Shown: positions 36,301 to 51,300, counted from the stretch's first letter. The stretch: 64,000 nt of DNA from Anseranas semipalmata (GCA_013399115.1 VXAA01003401.1:500007-564006), one strand, 5' to 3'. The notes: generated by a model not told the origin, from the sequence alone. Numbers and translations are program-made.

Positions 36301-39300
36301 TCTGAAGGATTCAGCTGTTGAAATCCTGCCTACTGCGTGACTACACGTAGATGACGTTTTCAAAGGTGGAACTGTATACATAATGAAGCAGCAAAGCAGA
36401 AGGTAGAACTTGTTTTCACTCTTCCCAGCAAAAGGAGCTAACGTAGCCTCCCGGTGCAAGACGCCTTTTGTGCCCGAGTAATGGCAACTTGCCCCGTCCT
36501 GACGGACGTACAGAATTACAGAATGTTAGGGGTTGGAAGGGACCATAGAAGCCAGCCCTTCGCTGCTCCTTGCCTCCGGGGAGCTGGGGTGAGCGGCTGC
36601 GGCCGTGGCTGCGCCCCGCTGCGGGCCGACATGTTGCGCCGTGTCGAAGCATTTACCTTGAGAGCGCCGACTCGGAGCCAGCGTTCCCATTAACTGCTGG
36701 GGGACTGCGTCTCGCGGCCCGTGTTGCTGCCTTTCGTACTGCACACCGTGGTTGCAAGTTGTATTTTAAAACACTTCCGTACTTGTAAAGGTTCAGAATT
36801 AAAAATTCAGATTACAAGTCTGTTAGAGGTTGTGTGTACCTGTCCTCCAAAGCATGGTGAGCTAAGCTTGCACCTCTCATACGCTTCCTTCGTTGCAGGT
36901 TTTCTTTAGGCTGTGGTGGTACCTAAGGCTAGCTAGTGCTGTTAGAAGAATGTTTTTGTGGGAAAAGGGCAGTGAGGAAAGTAAAACTGTACAAAGACAA
37001 ACCTGTCTGCACCCTGGTACTCTGAGCGCGGTGGGCCGCCTGCGTTTGTGTATCTTGGGCTATGCAGCAAGAAGTCTGAGCGCTAAAGCCAGGTTGCCAT
37101 GGTGAGATAATTCCTAGCTATTAAAGCACGGTTTTACCCTGAAAAGCAACTCTGTGCAAGCTGCATTGTGAAATCCCACATTTACGAGGCCATGAGGTTT
37201 CCAAATCAAATTTGCTCAGTTTGGAAATAAAAAGATAGCTTTGCACTCTGCCAGCTCTACAAACTGCGTTTGGGTTGGGAGATAACAAGCAGTGTCTTCA
37301 GTGGGTTGTGTGCTCTGGTGGTGAACTCCCTCCCTGCAAAGGTGGACCAAAGTGTACGGCGTGTGCTCTGCTGGAGAGATAACAGGGCTGCCTCGCAACA
37401 GCTGGGAGGAGTGCTTGCTGCCAGAACTCGAGTTTAATCACAATGCCAAAGTCAAAATAACTATATTTAAGTGTATTCCAGTGGAAGATTGCAGCAGAGA
37501 AAGTAACAACAGCAACAAAAAAACTGCTGAAGTTAATAGACGTGTCTGAAAGCGCACAGGTGATAGATATGTTAATTAAGTTTCCGTGGTTTTACTGCAG
37601 TACATTTACATTTTCTTTCAATTTGCAGAATGTAAAACCTTGAGAGATACGGACCTTTTGTTGTTGTTGCTAATTGGGTTGGTTTTAGTTTTTCCGTGTT
37701 CTTGCAAACAGTTGTTCTGACCTCCAGAATCTCAAATCATGTTGAAAAAAGCACTGTTCTGAATATTATAATAATGAACCTGGTAGGCCTATACTTGCCT
37801 CCTCTATAGTGTAAAGGTGCTAAGAGCCACCCTAAAACTTACTTGCCTTCAAATCTTGGTGCAGGCCGCTTGTTCTTGTGGTTCCTTCTCACCGTAGGAG
37901 CTGTGAGGGTTTTCCCCTCTGCAGCATGCAGCCTCTGGAGCAGCGCAGGCTCTGTATCTCTGCCAGCCTGCTCTCAGCCGAGAGCCGCTCTCCTCCTTTG
38001 CCTGTGTGTTTTAATGAAAGAACTTCGAGCTATGCGATAGGTCTCTGCCTTGGATTGAGATGTTTTCCAGTATACAGCAAAAGTATTAATCTCTGCTGAC
38101 TTTAAAAGGACTTAAGAGAACTGATTCCCATATAAACATTTACATACGCAGCTATCTGTGGTTAGGTGAGATGGAGTCCTATTCCTACTTCTAGCTGCAG
38201 TATGGGGTATATTTAGCAAGCCTCTGGAAGGAGGGCAAGGAAGCGTTTGTGTTGCCATAATACAAATGATGTTTTCCTCTAAGGGAGGCATGGATACAGA
38301 AGCATCCTTATCGTGGGTCTGACGCGCTTGGAGTGTGTGCCTGGGAACTAAAAAGAACTGCGTGTTAACAAACCCCAGAGCACAGGACTCTGGCCCAGGT
38401 TTTCAGCTGAAGAACTGAAACGGACGGGCAGAGATGCTCTTGGAAAGTGGCCGTGGGGTGTTATCGCGGCAGAGCCCCTCGGGTCCCTCTGTGCCCCATG
38501 CTGGGGCCTGCTCGGGGCAGGAGGAGTCGCAGTAGGGCAGAACCCCCCGAGCGGCACGGTCAGAGTTTGCCCACAGCCGGAGCGTTAAAAACAACGCAAA
38601 CAACAGCAAGAAGCAACACCCCGAGCCTGTCACAGGCCTCTGGCACCTATGGCGCAGTGCTCTGCTCTGTAGTTTGTGCGAAGCACTGGATAAATTAATT
38701 GTTGCAACACACTGAGTCTATGACCTACTGCATCTCTTTCCACAGACCTTGTTTGGCACCACAGAGAGCTCTTGAGAATAAACATTAGGAAAGATGTGTC
38801 CTTTTACTTCCATAGTCCTCAGATTACCAAAAATCTGGACTAAATCTCTTAGGAAAAGAACCTTGCTGAGTTTTCATGTTGGCACGAGGTAAAAGAGAAC
38901 GGTTCAAAATGAAGAAGAACAGGGTGTTTGCTTGGGTAGGATAACTTTCTGTGTTTCTGCTGGTGAATGGTTCCTCCTAAATTGCGTCACTGGCTCCCAC
39001 AAGTAAATACTCAGTTCTTCTCCCGCGTGTTGCTGGGGCTCTGTCCCCTTCAGCCCCTCTCGGTTGCTGGCCGGAGGGGCCGGGACCCGCGCGAGGATCT
39101 CCCAGCCAGAAGCCCCCTCGCAGGCAGCCGGGGCGGTCAGATGCGTCCTCTCCTTGTCGGGGAGGAGTTCTGGCAGGTACACCCGGAGAAGAAAGGAAAC
39201 TCTAATCCAGCATGTTTTACCACAAGAATGCACTCCCTACATTTTTGTAGCGTTAACTGAGCCGTTCGCAAGCCTGGCCATGCCTTCGCAGCCGTTCTTC

Positions 39301-42300
39301 CCAGAGCTGCATTAAAGAGAAAATGGGGGATCCTGAGCAGGCAAGAAGCAAAAAGCTGGGAGTTCCAGCGCTGGCCTTCAAAAGGCGGATAACACGCAGC
39401 AGCCGTGGCGGGTGGGCAGGCGAAGAAGAGGAGAGCGGCTGGGCGGCGGGGAGTCGCCCAGAGGGGCAGGGGAAGGCCCCATGTGCTGGAGCGGGCGGGT
39501 GCCCCGCGTTCTCCCCGCTGTGCCAGCGGCACCAGCTGGAGCTCGGTTTGGCCCTGCAGAATTGCTTTGGGCTTTCTGCTGAGAAGCAGCATTACGAAAT
39601 AATGTTATGGCACTTGTCGTCCTTAACATGCCTGCCATGCCTTGGCACCGGCCGCGTGCGGCGCAGCATCCGGAGGCCAAGCAAAGATTCCCTTTTAAGG
39701 CAAAGAGCCACTATGAGAATCCAGGAGAAAAAGTTTCCCTGGCATGTAGGGTACATTCTTCTTTCCTCCTCCCCTTAAGTAAACTATTAGTAACTTTTTA
39801 AAACAGAACAAAAATGAAGAAGCGGGGCCAGAAATGCCGCCAAAGGCATTTCATTCCGCGCAGCCCCCTTAGAGCCACGCAGTAACGCGGCCCTGGAACG
39901 GACCCGGGGCAGGAGCTGGGAGGAGTGGAGCTGAGGTCTCGGGGTCTGTCGGAGACCTGGGGCGAGAGGAAATGGGAGCGGAGCCGGTCTGGAAACGCGC
40001 AGTCTCCTCCCCTTCCCCAGGCCCTGGAGGAACTGTCTGACCACAGCAATCCATGAGCAATTGTGTTGCGTGATGCAAGTGGGTTTGGGCTTGCGTTCTA
40101 ATACCTTGCACAGTCTCCCTTCCCATGCTGACGTTCTTTTCTTTCCCAACCCTGAACACGTACGTGTACGTCCAGGATTCACGGTCTGGGTGTGCTGTCA
40201 CGTGGCGTTTTCAGCTGGAGGCTTAGCGCTGGTCTTGGTTAAAACAGGGCGTGTGGTTGCAGAAAGTTCTCCACAGAGGTGCTAAACCTGTATGGTTTTA
40301 AAGGAAGAGGGAAATACAGATATCGTCTCTCACTTTCAACTACAGTAACGTTCAAATGAGACCTTTAATTCCTCTTTTCTTCCCTGCTATACAAATAAAG
40401 ATGTTGAATTCCCCAAAGATGATTTTAAGGTGACTGCAACCTTTAAGCTTCCTCCTTGCACCGATCGCAGGGGAAAAGACTGCGGACTGCTGTGGGAAAT
40501 GGGGTGGCTGGGGTGGGAAAACGGCCTTCAGGAGTTTGTGGCTGTCCTGTAAAAACTGGTGTAACCTGCTGCTTCGGTGCTCTGGGTGGGAGGTTGTCGC
40601 TGGGAATCAAATTCTAGCTCATAAAGCTGTTTCCTTCCTGCCTTGAATAGGTTCGGGAGTCCCATACTTGCGCAGAACATTTCTAACCAGAAATTAACTG
40701 ATAACTTCTTTCCAGTAAACCGCTACAGAAAAAATAGAAGATAAGTAAATGTGGGAGCAGCTAGCCTGCTTTTCCTTGCAAAGCTGCAGCCTTCCGTGGA
40801 TGGCTGAGAGCTTTGGTTTTTTCCCTTCTGCAAAGGGGGAGCACATTAGAGGGAAAGAGCTTGAGTATTCAAATTTTGTACTTTCATACATTTTATTTCT
40901 TCTCCTGTTCTACCCAGCTCCCATGATTCCTTACACCAAGAAGGGAAGAGGAGAGAAACTGCAATGAAAATATCCAGTATACTTTTAATTTTGAGTTACA
41001 GCCACTTATTCACTGTGAAATATAAAAGCATGAAAGTGGTCATAAGGATTGGCCTAAAAGACACTGTTAAAATGTTGGCTTGCTGCCTCTCTAATTCTGT
41101 GTTGGCTTGTGTTTTAAGAAGCTAACCCCCATCCTCAGATTACCAAGAAAGTAGGTTTTGGCAAGAGTAGTTTGTAATACTTCATCTGTGGAGGATATTT
41201 TAAAACATGACATTTCAAAAAGAAAGGAAAAAATTACAGGATGAAAATCAAAGGCAAAGATAATTTGATATATCCAGTAATTTGGTAGTATAGAGGTACA
41301 CCTGGGTGAGGTGCAATACGGTGTTGCTGTTGGAGACTGTAAATTCACTGTTTTCCACAAAAATGTTTCAGTTGGGAATGCAGCCTTTCAACCCTAAAAT
41401 TTTCCAGCTTGTGAACCATACAAGTTGTAAAGCACAAGTTAGATTACTTGAAAGTAGCCCCCTAAAGCCTCAGGTAATTTTTTTTATATCATTTTGTAAC
41501 GTTCTGTGGGCACCTTATTTTTTGATCTTCTTTAAAACAGAATTTTCCTTTTGTGCCACTTTCATATGCATTACTATGAACCTTGGGCTCTTACTATCCT
41601 CTCACCAACACAGACTGAATACATCACAGCGAGATCGTCACAGCTGAGAAATGTTCTTTTCTAATTTGCTGGGGATTCCTGGGATTATACCAGTTAACCT
41701 TGGGTAATAAATAGGATCAGTTATTAAAAAAATATTAACCACAAAATAAGCGTCTTTGTGTTGCAAGGTTCATAATCTGTGGCAATTTTCATCCCCACAG
41801 ACTTGAGGTGGCTTGTGAGATTTGAGGTTTGCAAACAGGGAGAAATTTGCCACGTAAGGCCTGCTGGACTTGCTCTGTCGATTTTCAAATGGAAACCAGC
41901 ATGTTTGAGACCTGGCTGGAACCTGAAGTTGGTGCGTGATCCAGAGGGCACAAAGTTTTGCCTGCAGCTCTGGTTCCTCACCACTGTGTTTTTAAAGAAA
42001 AAAGATGCTGGTGACTTGTATTTTAAAAAGAAAAAATAGATGGCCATTCACCCCAGGGTGCAGGTAGTTAGGTGTGAAGGGGGGTAGGAGATGGCGACTG
42101 AAGCATCATGGTTTGACCCGGAGGGGATTTCAGCTTTAGAAATGGTTTAAGAAACCGCACAGCTTGCTGGAGACGTCAAGTTATGGTTTTAGCAGTGCTG
42201 GACAGCTGGTTCCCTCTGGAAAAAAGGAATCCTGAATTGGATAATTTTAAAATGCATGATCAGTTTAGTGAAGTTTGGCATTTAATAAACCACTGGTATC

Positions 42301-45300
42301 CCCTGTGTGATCAAACTTGTGATAAAGTAGGCTGTGGTGAACAAAAACAAAGATGGTTGGTACAATTCCAAAGTGACGTGAACTAAATCAGGTTAGGGAG
42401 CATGTCCATGCTGTGGACATTATGTCCTTGACACGTCTTCAGCTAAATCAGATTGCTTCCTGTGTGCTTCTTTTGAAACAAACTCTATGAGTTAAAATTG
42501 AAGCGCATCCCTAGTATTTGTACCATGAATAAACTTTGAACCTTACGGCCGGTTTCTGGTATGAAATTAGAATAATACTTTTCTCCTTTTAAATACTTTT
42601 AAAACTAAATTAATACTTGGATGGTGCTTTGAAGATGCTCCAAAGAAGGTTTTTTAGACCGAGAAACTACTGGGCATCTGATCAAGAAGGAAATGAGAGC
42701 GAGATTAGAGGGGGATCTTGATTAACTGAGATGGGATAACAAAGCAACCTGGGAAATTGGCATTTGTACTCAATCTTAACAAGGCAGTCAGACCAGGAAA
42801 AAGATCATCATGGCCCAGCGGGCCTGTTGCTTGGTGGCGTTGTCTTTCACATCTCTTTCTCCAGTGAGATCCGGGCAAGCTTCCAGCTGCTGTGTTTTCT
42901 CAGGTGAACACAAGGCTGAGTATGGGAGCCCAGGCAGAAGCAGTGATGAACACGCTCTCTGGCTGGAGCCAGTTTGCTTAGCCTTCTATTAAGATGCTTC
43001 ACGTGAGCGACCTCCCTTGTGCCATCTCCCATCTCTTCTTCCTCTCTGAAACTTCTTCCTCGGTGCAGCTTGGCCTGTGGCATCATATTCAATTGAGTGC
43101 CTAACCCCAGACAAACACAAACCGATCCTGGGAGTTATCTGAAGAATTAGATTGTACTCTGGTTTACCTGTCAATAAAAACTGCTCAGTGCTGTCTCCTT
43201 GGTTTCCCTAAAGATGTCTCTTTCCTTAATTAGTAGTGAAGCACTGATAGGCAGGTTTTGGTCTAACCTTGGCAGCCCTCCACCATTCTGCTGCATAACA
43301 GCTGATCCTCCAGCTGCTTTGGAGATGCATTGATCTGACATGCAAGTGTTAAGACACATTGAGCGGAATTCTCTTATTTTTTTTTAAGAAAAACACAGAT
43401 AAACATGAGTCAGGACTTTTGTTGGCTTCAGGGTTCCCACAGCAATGTTTTGAAAGGTACTGCCCTTTTTGTGGTCTTGCGTGACATTTAGTTACATTTT
43501 GCAGTAAATAATCTATAGGTGGTGGATTTTGGTGTTTCCTGAACAGAACAATAAAACCCCACTGTTCTCGACACTTTTCCTTTCACTGAAAGCAGGCTGA
43601 ATGAGCTGTTTTTGAACACGCTGCTTCATGCTCGCTGCTGTAGTCTTCACTTACAAGGGTGTTCTGGGACATCTCAGAAATGGCAACACATAATTTTTCA
43701 TATTTGTGTACTTTAAAGTGGAAAATTGAGGAAGGCCTCTTGAATGTAAACACACTAGAGAACACAACAATGGGAGTAACGGGTGCTTCTCTTTGCGCAT
43801 TGTGAGTCGGTTCCAGGTAGGTGCTGGTCTCTTACAAGCCTTTGAAACAACAGTGAGCTTGGAGGGAGGGGAGAGCAGAAGCAAGGCAGCTGACTTGTAA
43901 AGTTTCTGCTTTCTGGTAATTCTGATAATTGTGAATGTCTGAGCTTTGATTTATCTGGAACACAACTATTACTTCTTGACTCTTCATCACACATGATCGT
44001 GTTTCTTAAACTGTTTTCTCCATACGGCTGTATGCTCCAGCTTTCTAAGTCTGTAAAGAAAATGCTTTAGTGTTGACTGCTATTGACAGTTTCTAAGCTA
44101 AACCCACAGTTTGCAACCCAGACTGAGCATGATTAAATTAATACTACAAAGTCTGACTTTACAACCGGAGTTCTGCCTGAGGGAAGATGTGTAGTCCAGT
44201 TCAAAACCTGGCAATGTTAAGACTGGAGTTTCTTTTGTTTGTACTTAAAACATTTGGGCCGTGTAATATCCCAACCAAACTGCATGCAGGTCATGAAAAC
44301 CTGCTGGTGGAAATAATTTTGGTGGTCTTGCTCTAGTCCTCAGCAGCTGCAAAAGGTTAAAAAGAAGTTTGTGCTGCAGATGGTGCTTTGACATTCAGGG
44401 GTGTGAATAAAACCCCTGTGATCTCAGTGATATCTGTGGTGATGGGCCTTATTGCAGGTTCAGTGATGGTACTCGTGAGTCAGGTTCTTTCTTAAGCCGA
44501 GGCAAAGCTTTGGAAAGGGCAGGGCACGGGATCCTTCGGGAAGCTTCTGTCTGAAGCGATGCGGTTCCAGACCGAGGCAGCTGTGGAAAGACTTACGGCC
44601 TGTTGGAAAGATGCAAAGTGGCTGCACGTACAAGTGCAACAGAGAACTGACGTTTGTGTGGAAATGAGGGTTGTTTTTGTAAAAGGACTGCATGTAACAA
44701 GCAAACTTGTGAACTATACGTAGAGTTGAATTTTTGTCGCGTTTCTTCAAGTGGAAAGCCGATGCCGAAGCGAGGACGAGGTAAAGCGATGCACTGGCGC
44801 TCGCGGGAAGGCGTGCCCCAGCCTCCTGCGTCTGGCCTCCTTCCGTGGCTTCCCTCCGTGGCCTGGCTCTGTGACGGCCGTCTGTGACCTCTGCCTTCCT
44901 CTCCCCTCCTCCTCCTCCTCTCAGGAGGCTCCTAGCTGACGTGGCGCAGCCCTGACCTGGGGCCCTTGGTTTAAGTCTCCTGAGGTAAAGCAAGGATACA
45001 AACTCTGTTCTGTCCGCACTGCTTCCCCCTGATAACTTTTCTCCCCGGGTGGTTAACGTGGTTTGTCAAACCGGTCTCTTAAGTTGAAGGTATCTTCCGC
45101 CTCGGTGTTACTGAACTATAACTCTCTTTAGCTTCTTAAAAAATCAACTTATCTTTGAATGTCTGAATCCTGCTCCTCCGCCCCAAACAAATAAACAAAA
45201 AGGCAAGCCAACCAGCTGAAAAAAAAACACAACCAAAGAGTATCTTTTGGGTGGGCCTTAATATTGTCTGTCAGAGGCCCAACAAGTATGGAGGTGCTGC

Positions 45301-48300
45301 AAGGAGCGTGCCAGGCTTGGTTTCAGCAGCGTAGGAGTAAGGCAGCCTATGCTTGGAATTAAGCAAATTAGTGGCCTCGAGTATTTTTTATTAGCTCAGG
45401 GCCAAGTGCATAGCATCAACTGGATTTATGGTGTTTACTGTCAGGGTAAGGTCGTTTCAAGTCTTAACATGGTATTCCTGCAAAAGGAAGAAGACAAACA
45501 TGTTGCTTCATCTATGATAAAGTCAGGTTACAGGCTATCCAACAAGACTGTTCTTTCATGCCATTATGTTTTCCTTGGCTATTATTTCAATTTCTGTGAA
45601 AATCTGAAGTCTCACGCCCAAGCATAAATGAAGTATATAGGATCATAGCTTCTTTAAATACCTTCAAGGCCCTCCTGCAATTCTTTCATGGACATTTGTT
45701 TCTTATCTACAGGTCATTTTTACATGGTGAGGTTCAAAAACAATCTTGCAAATGTAAGGGTTTGAAGACGAGAATACTTAGCTAAGAACCAGGATCTAAG
45801 ACATCCCTTTGGGCAACAGCTGTGAGAATTAGTCCAGGTTGCTTCATTAAATCAACCATATCTTGTAGGCTTCATTTGAATTGGAATGCATTGCTGTGGA
45901 AAAAGGAGATGGCAGGAAATGTGCAAGAAAAGTAGCTACACACTAAACTAACTGGTCTTTGTAAATACTGGTTTTAGTTTATTCTAATACTGTATATCTA
46001 GTCTTTAAAAAGATGTTCATGTCCCAGGTGTCCTCTCTCTAACCGTGACATTTCTCATGGACATACGGAAATACAGTGGGACCATCTTTTCCCTGCTGGA
46101 GAACTCTTGTTACTGTTCCTGCACATCTGTGGCTTGTAAATACATTGTGAGGGTGTAAGTGCAAAAGCAAGTTCATGCTGCTGTCATGAAGTTTTCCTTG
46201 ATTTCTCCTTGATGATGGCCTTCCTTCCTGATCTTCCCTTTAGTCTTAAGTTACTGGTTAGAGACAAGTATGACAAGGCTCAACACAAGTTCTAGACAGT
46301 AAACAGTGGCAGTGCCAGTGACTGAGCTATAGTAAGTTATGGCATTGCTGTCTTGTGGAAGACAAATCAAGGTCTTTCCCTACTAATACAGTGTTGAAAA
46401 CGTGGACCGTGAGTCATTCTGAAGATGGGTTTAATGTACAGATCAATAAAGAGCCCATAAAGAGAGAAATCCAAAGAATCATACTTTCCTTGGGGAAAGC
46501 ACTGACACGTAAAACACCATTCCAGGAAAAACGTGCATCCCAACCTCATAGCCAAAATCAAGCACGTATCTTAGGGACACAGGTGGAAGATTTTTTGAAG
46601 TGTGCTAAGAGCCAGAATGTGAGGTCAGGTTCCTTTGGACGGGATCCAAATGAGTTTCAGCAGCAAACTTAATGCACTCATCTGCAAAGTTGGGCTTGTC
46701 TTGGTTTCACAGATCCTTAAAAACCTGCTCTTTAACCAAGAAAACCTGGCATTAAAAAATCTGGCATCTCCTTGTGTGAATGTGATAATGCATAGCGAGT
46801 ATTGCCTTACTGCACTTGTCCCTCACCATTAAATACATCTTCTGTTTCTGGTCAGGTGGAATTTTTAACTGTAGTAACACGTGGATATGCAGCTGTTTGA
46901 CCATACATAGCCTAAAAAACCAAAGTGCTAACCCACTGTCCTTCCACAAATGACTGTACCGACCCCCCATCCCAGAAATACTGGTTGGGTACAACAGACA
47001 CGTTAGAAATAGGAGATGAAAAGTTGCAATATGCCATGGGGGTAAATGCACTTTTTAGAATTATGGAATGCCCTTTGTCTGCTTTTATAAATTCAAGTGG
47101 AGGGTTATTTCACGACACAGCTCTGCCGGTAGCTGTTTGCATTGAATTTTACTGGATTTTCAGAAAAAAAAAAAAAAAAGAACTAAGATCCATCTGTCTC
47201 AGATATAATGGGAGTTGAGAAAGCGGGTGTTTTTGTAGTTGTCAGTGCTTCTAGCTGGAGTCACAAATGCTCACTTCCAGAAGACTTGTGGAATCTCAGA
47301 GAATGTAGTGCTGGAGCACCGAGGAGTGCTCGATACTCTCTGAATCAGCAGTGCCAGCACATTGTGTGGAAAGAGCGTTTTTCCAAATGAGAGCTATCTT
47401 CTTGCAGCAGTCTGCTTTTACTGGCCCTCAAGCTCCCATTCTGCAAGTGACGGTTGACTGTGATGCAGCAGGTTGTTCGTATACTCGCACCAGAGCAGCT
47501 CCTTCGGGCACAGTGCCGTGCTGCTGTCACGGCTGTTCATAGGTGTAAAGAGAGACTGTCACTCTCCCAAGTAATTTGCGATCTAAACTGACAAAAGGGC
47601 AATGGAGACGGAACGGCTCAGTCTCCAGTTTCTTACACCATTCAAAACTTTCCCAGTAATTTGAAAAAAGTGACTGAATTCGAATGCACTTTCTAAAAAA
47701 TTATCTTTCGCTTTAATAAACAACAACAACAAAAAATTAAGCTGATGGGAGGGAAGGTAGGAGGAATGCTATAAGTGCAAATACGGGAGTTTGGATAAAC
47801 CAGCTTCTTTCAGGTTTCTGTAGCTGTTCATCAGCAGTAAAGGTAACCCTTCTTTTCTTTTTAATCTCTTGCAGGAAGTCCAAGGGAAAGCCAAATGGTA
47901 AAAAGCCAGCACAGGAAGAGAAGAAACTTTACCTAGAGCCAGAATACACGAAATCCAGAATTACTGACTTTGAATTTAAGGAGCTAGTGATGTTACCACG
48001 AGAAATAGACCTCAACGAGTGGCTAGCCAGCAACAGTGAGTATTGCAATCCTACAGCTCTGAGATTGCTGTCCACACCCAAGAAGGCATTCATTCACTGT
48101 TTCTTTTTACTGTTTTCAGTGCTTAGAAAAACACGCAATGACTATTTATGCTTACTGCATAATGCGTGTCATTATACCTTGAATAGTAATTAAGCTCTTA
48201 CATACAAACCAGCTGTGCTCAGCAGCAGGGGAGGCTTGATGCATTTCTTCCTTCCAACTTACTCACTGTGGCACTGAGGGCATTAAGGTTTCTAATGCTC

Positions 48301-51300
48301 TTTTGAGGACCATCACTTCCCCTTCGACTGCTCCGCTAAACCTGCTGGTTCAGCATGTTTCTGACTCAAGCTATCGGTCTTCCAGAAACATTGTAAAAAT
48401 GGTATTTTAGTAAGACTTATATGCAAGGCAAGTTTTACTTAAAACCAGAAGTTTTAAAGTCTTTTGTTGGGATTTCTTCTCCCCACTCCTTCCAAGCTCT
48501 GATGGAATTACTGTGAATTTAAACTGTAGTCAGGCTGGAGCTCAAAGATGTGACTGACTGCTGTGACTGAATGCTGTATCTATGCATCTCAGTTCTGATG
48601 TACAATACTTTTCTGTGCTGCTGCTTCATCTGCCAGTTCCAACCTGCAGCCATGGCCCAGTCTTGTTTGTATTTTCAACAGTATGTGGTAGTAGCAAGAA
48701 AGTTCTTTAAACTGCGCTAGGAAAGTTTATAGAGGCTCATTAAGAAAAAGTGAAGTGCCCCAGAGGAGTATTAAAATGTTAAATATCTCAGGAGATTTTT
48801 AAAAAGTAGAAGTGTACTAGTTTTCCTGCTATTTTTTTTTTTAGGAGGAGATAGGTCATTAGGACTGTTAATGTTGTTTTGTAGCCACTGTACATTTTAA
48901 GTCTGACTTTGAAAGAATGTAACAAGTTGTTTGCCTTCAGCTTGTAGTAGAGTATTCTACTGTAAAGGTGAGGCTGATGATGACAGGGACACTTTCCAGT
49001 CTTGCTGCTTAGTGAGTAATAAGAGCTGATGCATCATAGCGCTTTCATCTTAAATCAAAACAAGAGCTTTCATTCTCTGTACCTCTTTGTTTTGCAGTTC
49101 ATCATTAAACTCGTTTAACTAAATCATGTTTAAATGCATACACAAGCTCAAGACACTGAGGTCACTTCATTTGATCTATTTAAATAATTGTCTGGAGGAC
49201 AACCGGTGTTTGAAAGTACTTCTGATTTTCTTTTCCTTTGTTTCTATTTTTCAGCAACAACTTTCTTTCATCACATCAACTTACAATATAGTACAATCTC
49301 AGAATTCTGTACAGGAGAGTCGTGTCAGACCATGGCAGTGTGCAATACGTAAGTCAGTGTTTACTATTACGGGGTTTCCATGAAGTCTTGAGAGTGGCTC
49401 GGGGGTGTTAGATGGCATTGGGTAAGCAGATCTCTTCCCTTGGTAAGGACGTGGCAGCTGCACATCCTTTTCCCTCCCCTCAGTAGTGAAGGGTGGTGGC
49501 AATCTGTTTTTGTGAAGGACTAGGAGGACTGCGTCTTTGACTGTTCTGAGCTGGTTTTATAAGATCAGATCGGAGAGGCAAATTACCATGTGTGTAGCTT
49601 GGGGGGAGGAGGAGAAGCAGAAAAAAGGCAAAACTGTCCTTACTGGTAACGCTGTGGGATTCCAGAGAAGGCAGGGAAGGATAAACGCATGTCGAAAACT
49701 TCAGAGGGTGCTTTTGATGGCTGGAATGCTGACAGAGTGCCAGGCTGCTGACGGATAACCTCTAGCCTGACGTGAGCCACTGGCGCTCTGCCTGAGCCCC
49801 TGGGCACAGAGGGCACGAGTGGCAGCTTTGCAAGGAGTACGGAAAGCGTTTTGGTTTGGCACTTTCCTCTGGAGGGCTTAGTAGACTTTTTAAACATTGA
49901 CTAGCTGTCGCTTATGAAAGAAGGCTTTGTAGTTTTACTGTACATGGTGAATATAAGAAAAAGTTACCATAAACTCCTGCTCTTGATTAGCACAGTCCAA
50001 CATGATGGAATATGAGATCCACTTGAGTATGAATAAGCCTGTTGTGTTTTTTTCTCCAGCACATGTGTTGATAGTCCTATTTGTCCCTGCTCTTGCATTT
50101 CCTGGGATTAATTTAGTTGAGATGGATTTTAAAACAGAAGACTGAGCAGTTAATGTTATAGTACATCAAACAAACATCCTAGGAAATGTATGGAACAGAA
50201 CCAGAGCTCTGTATTGTATCTGTAACAATAATTACATAGTGCTCAAAAGGAATCCTTGCTTAATGCACTAGGCTATCTTGTACACTTGAAATTAATATCA
50301 GAGGCTTTCTTTGAGAGCGTTTTGAAGAATGCAAAGTGTACAGAGGATATTTTTGCATGTAAAAGTTGGAAAGATAACTGTCAGTAGAGAATTAAAGGCC
50401 ATGCTAGGGGCTTTGAAAGCAGACTGGAACAGAAAGTAATAAATCTCTGCTGGACCCAGATTTTATCAAAAGTAGACAGCATGTCTCTAAATGAGAAATG
50501 GTGATCAGTAAAATGAGTATTTTGTTGGCTCTTGCTCCCCAGCTTTCTCATGTTTTAATTCCTGAGGTAGCATTGGCTGTCCAAAGGACTGAGCTTAGCT
50601 GTTTATCCACTTGTCTGATGGGAAGTAGTGGCTAAAAGGAGGTGGTGGTGGTGAGAAGCCAGTCAGTGTTGCTCCATTCTGCTGTAGTGAGTCTTAAACA
50701 AGGGTTCTCTGTAAGCAGCTTATGCTGCAGAATAAAGAAAGGAAGTGCCTGTAGGTGGCTCCAGCTGTAGTCCTTATTTTTAATGGTGAGGACTAATAGC
50801 AGAATGTTCCTACCCTTTGTTTTGGAAAACTGAAAACTGCACTATTTGGGAATAACAGGAAGCATGTCTATACTTGGGTGAAACACTTGAAACGCTTTGT
50901 GTTTAGCTAAATCATAACAACTTAAGTTATCTTCCTGTACTTGGGGGCAGATGACTGGTTCTTGTTTGCAAACTGGAGGCTGCATATTTCGTTCTTCTGT
51001 CAAGTGTGCAGGTTCACCTAGCTCTATGCCTCAGTGTAGTTCAGTTTTTGAAGGTCCTGTTCATAATTGTGTTCTCCAAATATCTCCAATGACAATTTTG
51101 GATAATTCTTATCTTTATACTCTGCCTTTCCTAGCTTTTCTCTTTTGGAAGAGATATGCCTAAATGAAACATGGAGAACTGCCTCAAAGATGCACATTTG
51201 TTCATGTCCAACTATGACTATGACAAAGCTATACATTCACCCTGACATTTTATTTAAAAAATCTTGCCATAATGAAGTAAGGTTAAGCAAGTGCTTGTTT

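Larger units (their letters stand above)
27325..44924 (+). other. MOB2: MOB2 intron 1 (proximal form), left part
   Basis: This is the first intron of the CpG-island transcript, with donor gtaagg at 27325. It is mainly AT-rich with no recognisable coding exon. A CR1 tail lies at 36505-36556, and GC- and CpG-enriched patches lie at about 36560-36720 and 38440-40030. Reading frames of up to about 150 codons within the GC-rich patches occur on both strands and are not supported as genes. Confidence 0.75.

Noticed and set aside
39140..39175. ATG with 12 codons ending at a gtacac donor in a CpG-rich pocket
   Set aside because: It ends on a codon boundary, so splicing to MOB2 exon 2 would shift the frame.
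46355..46672. 105-codon + strand frame with hydrophilic composition
   Set aside because: No recognised family, no splice sites in phase with MOB2 and no promoter or poly(A) context.
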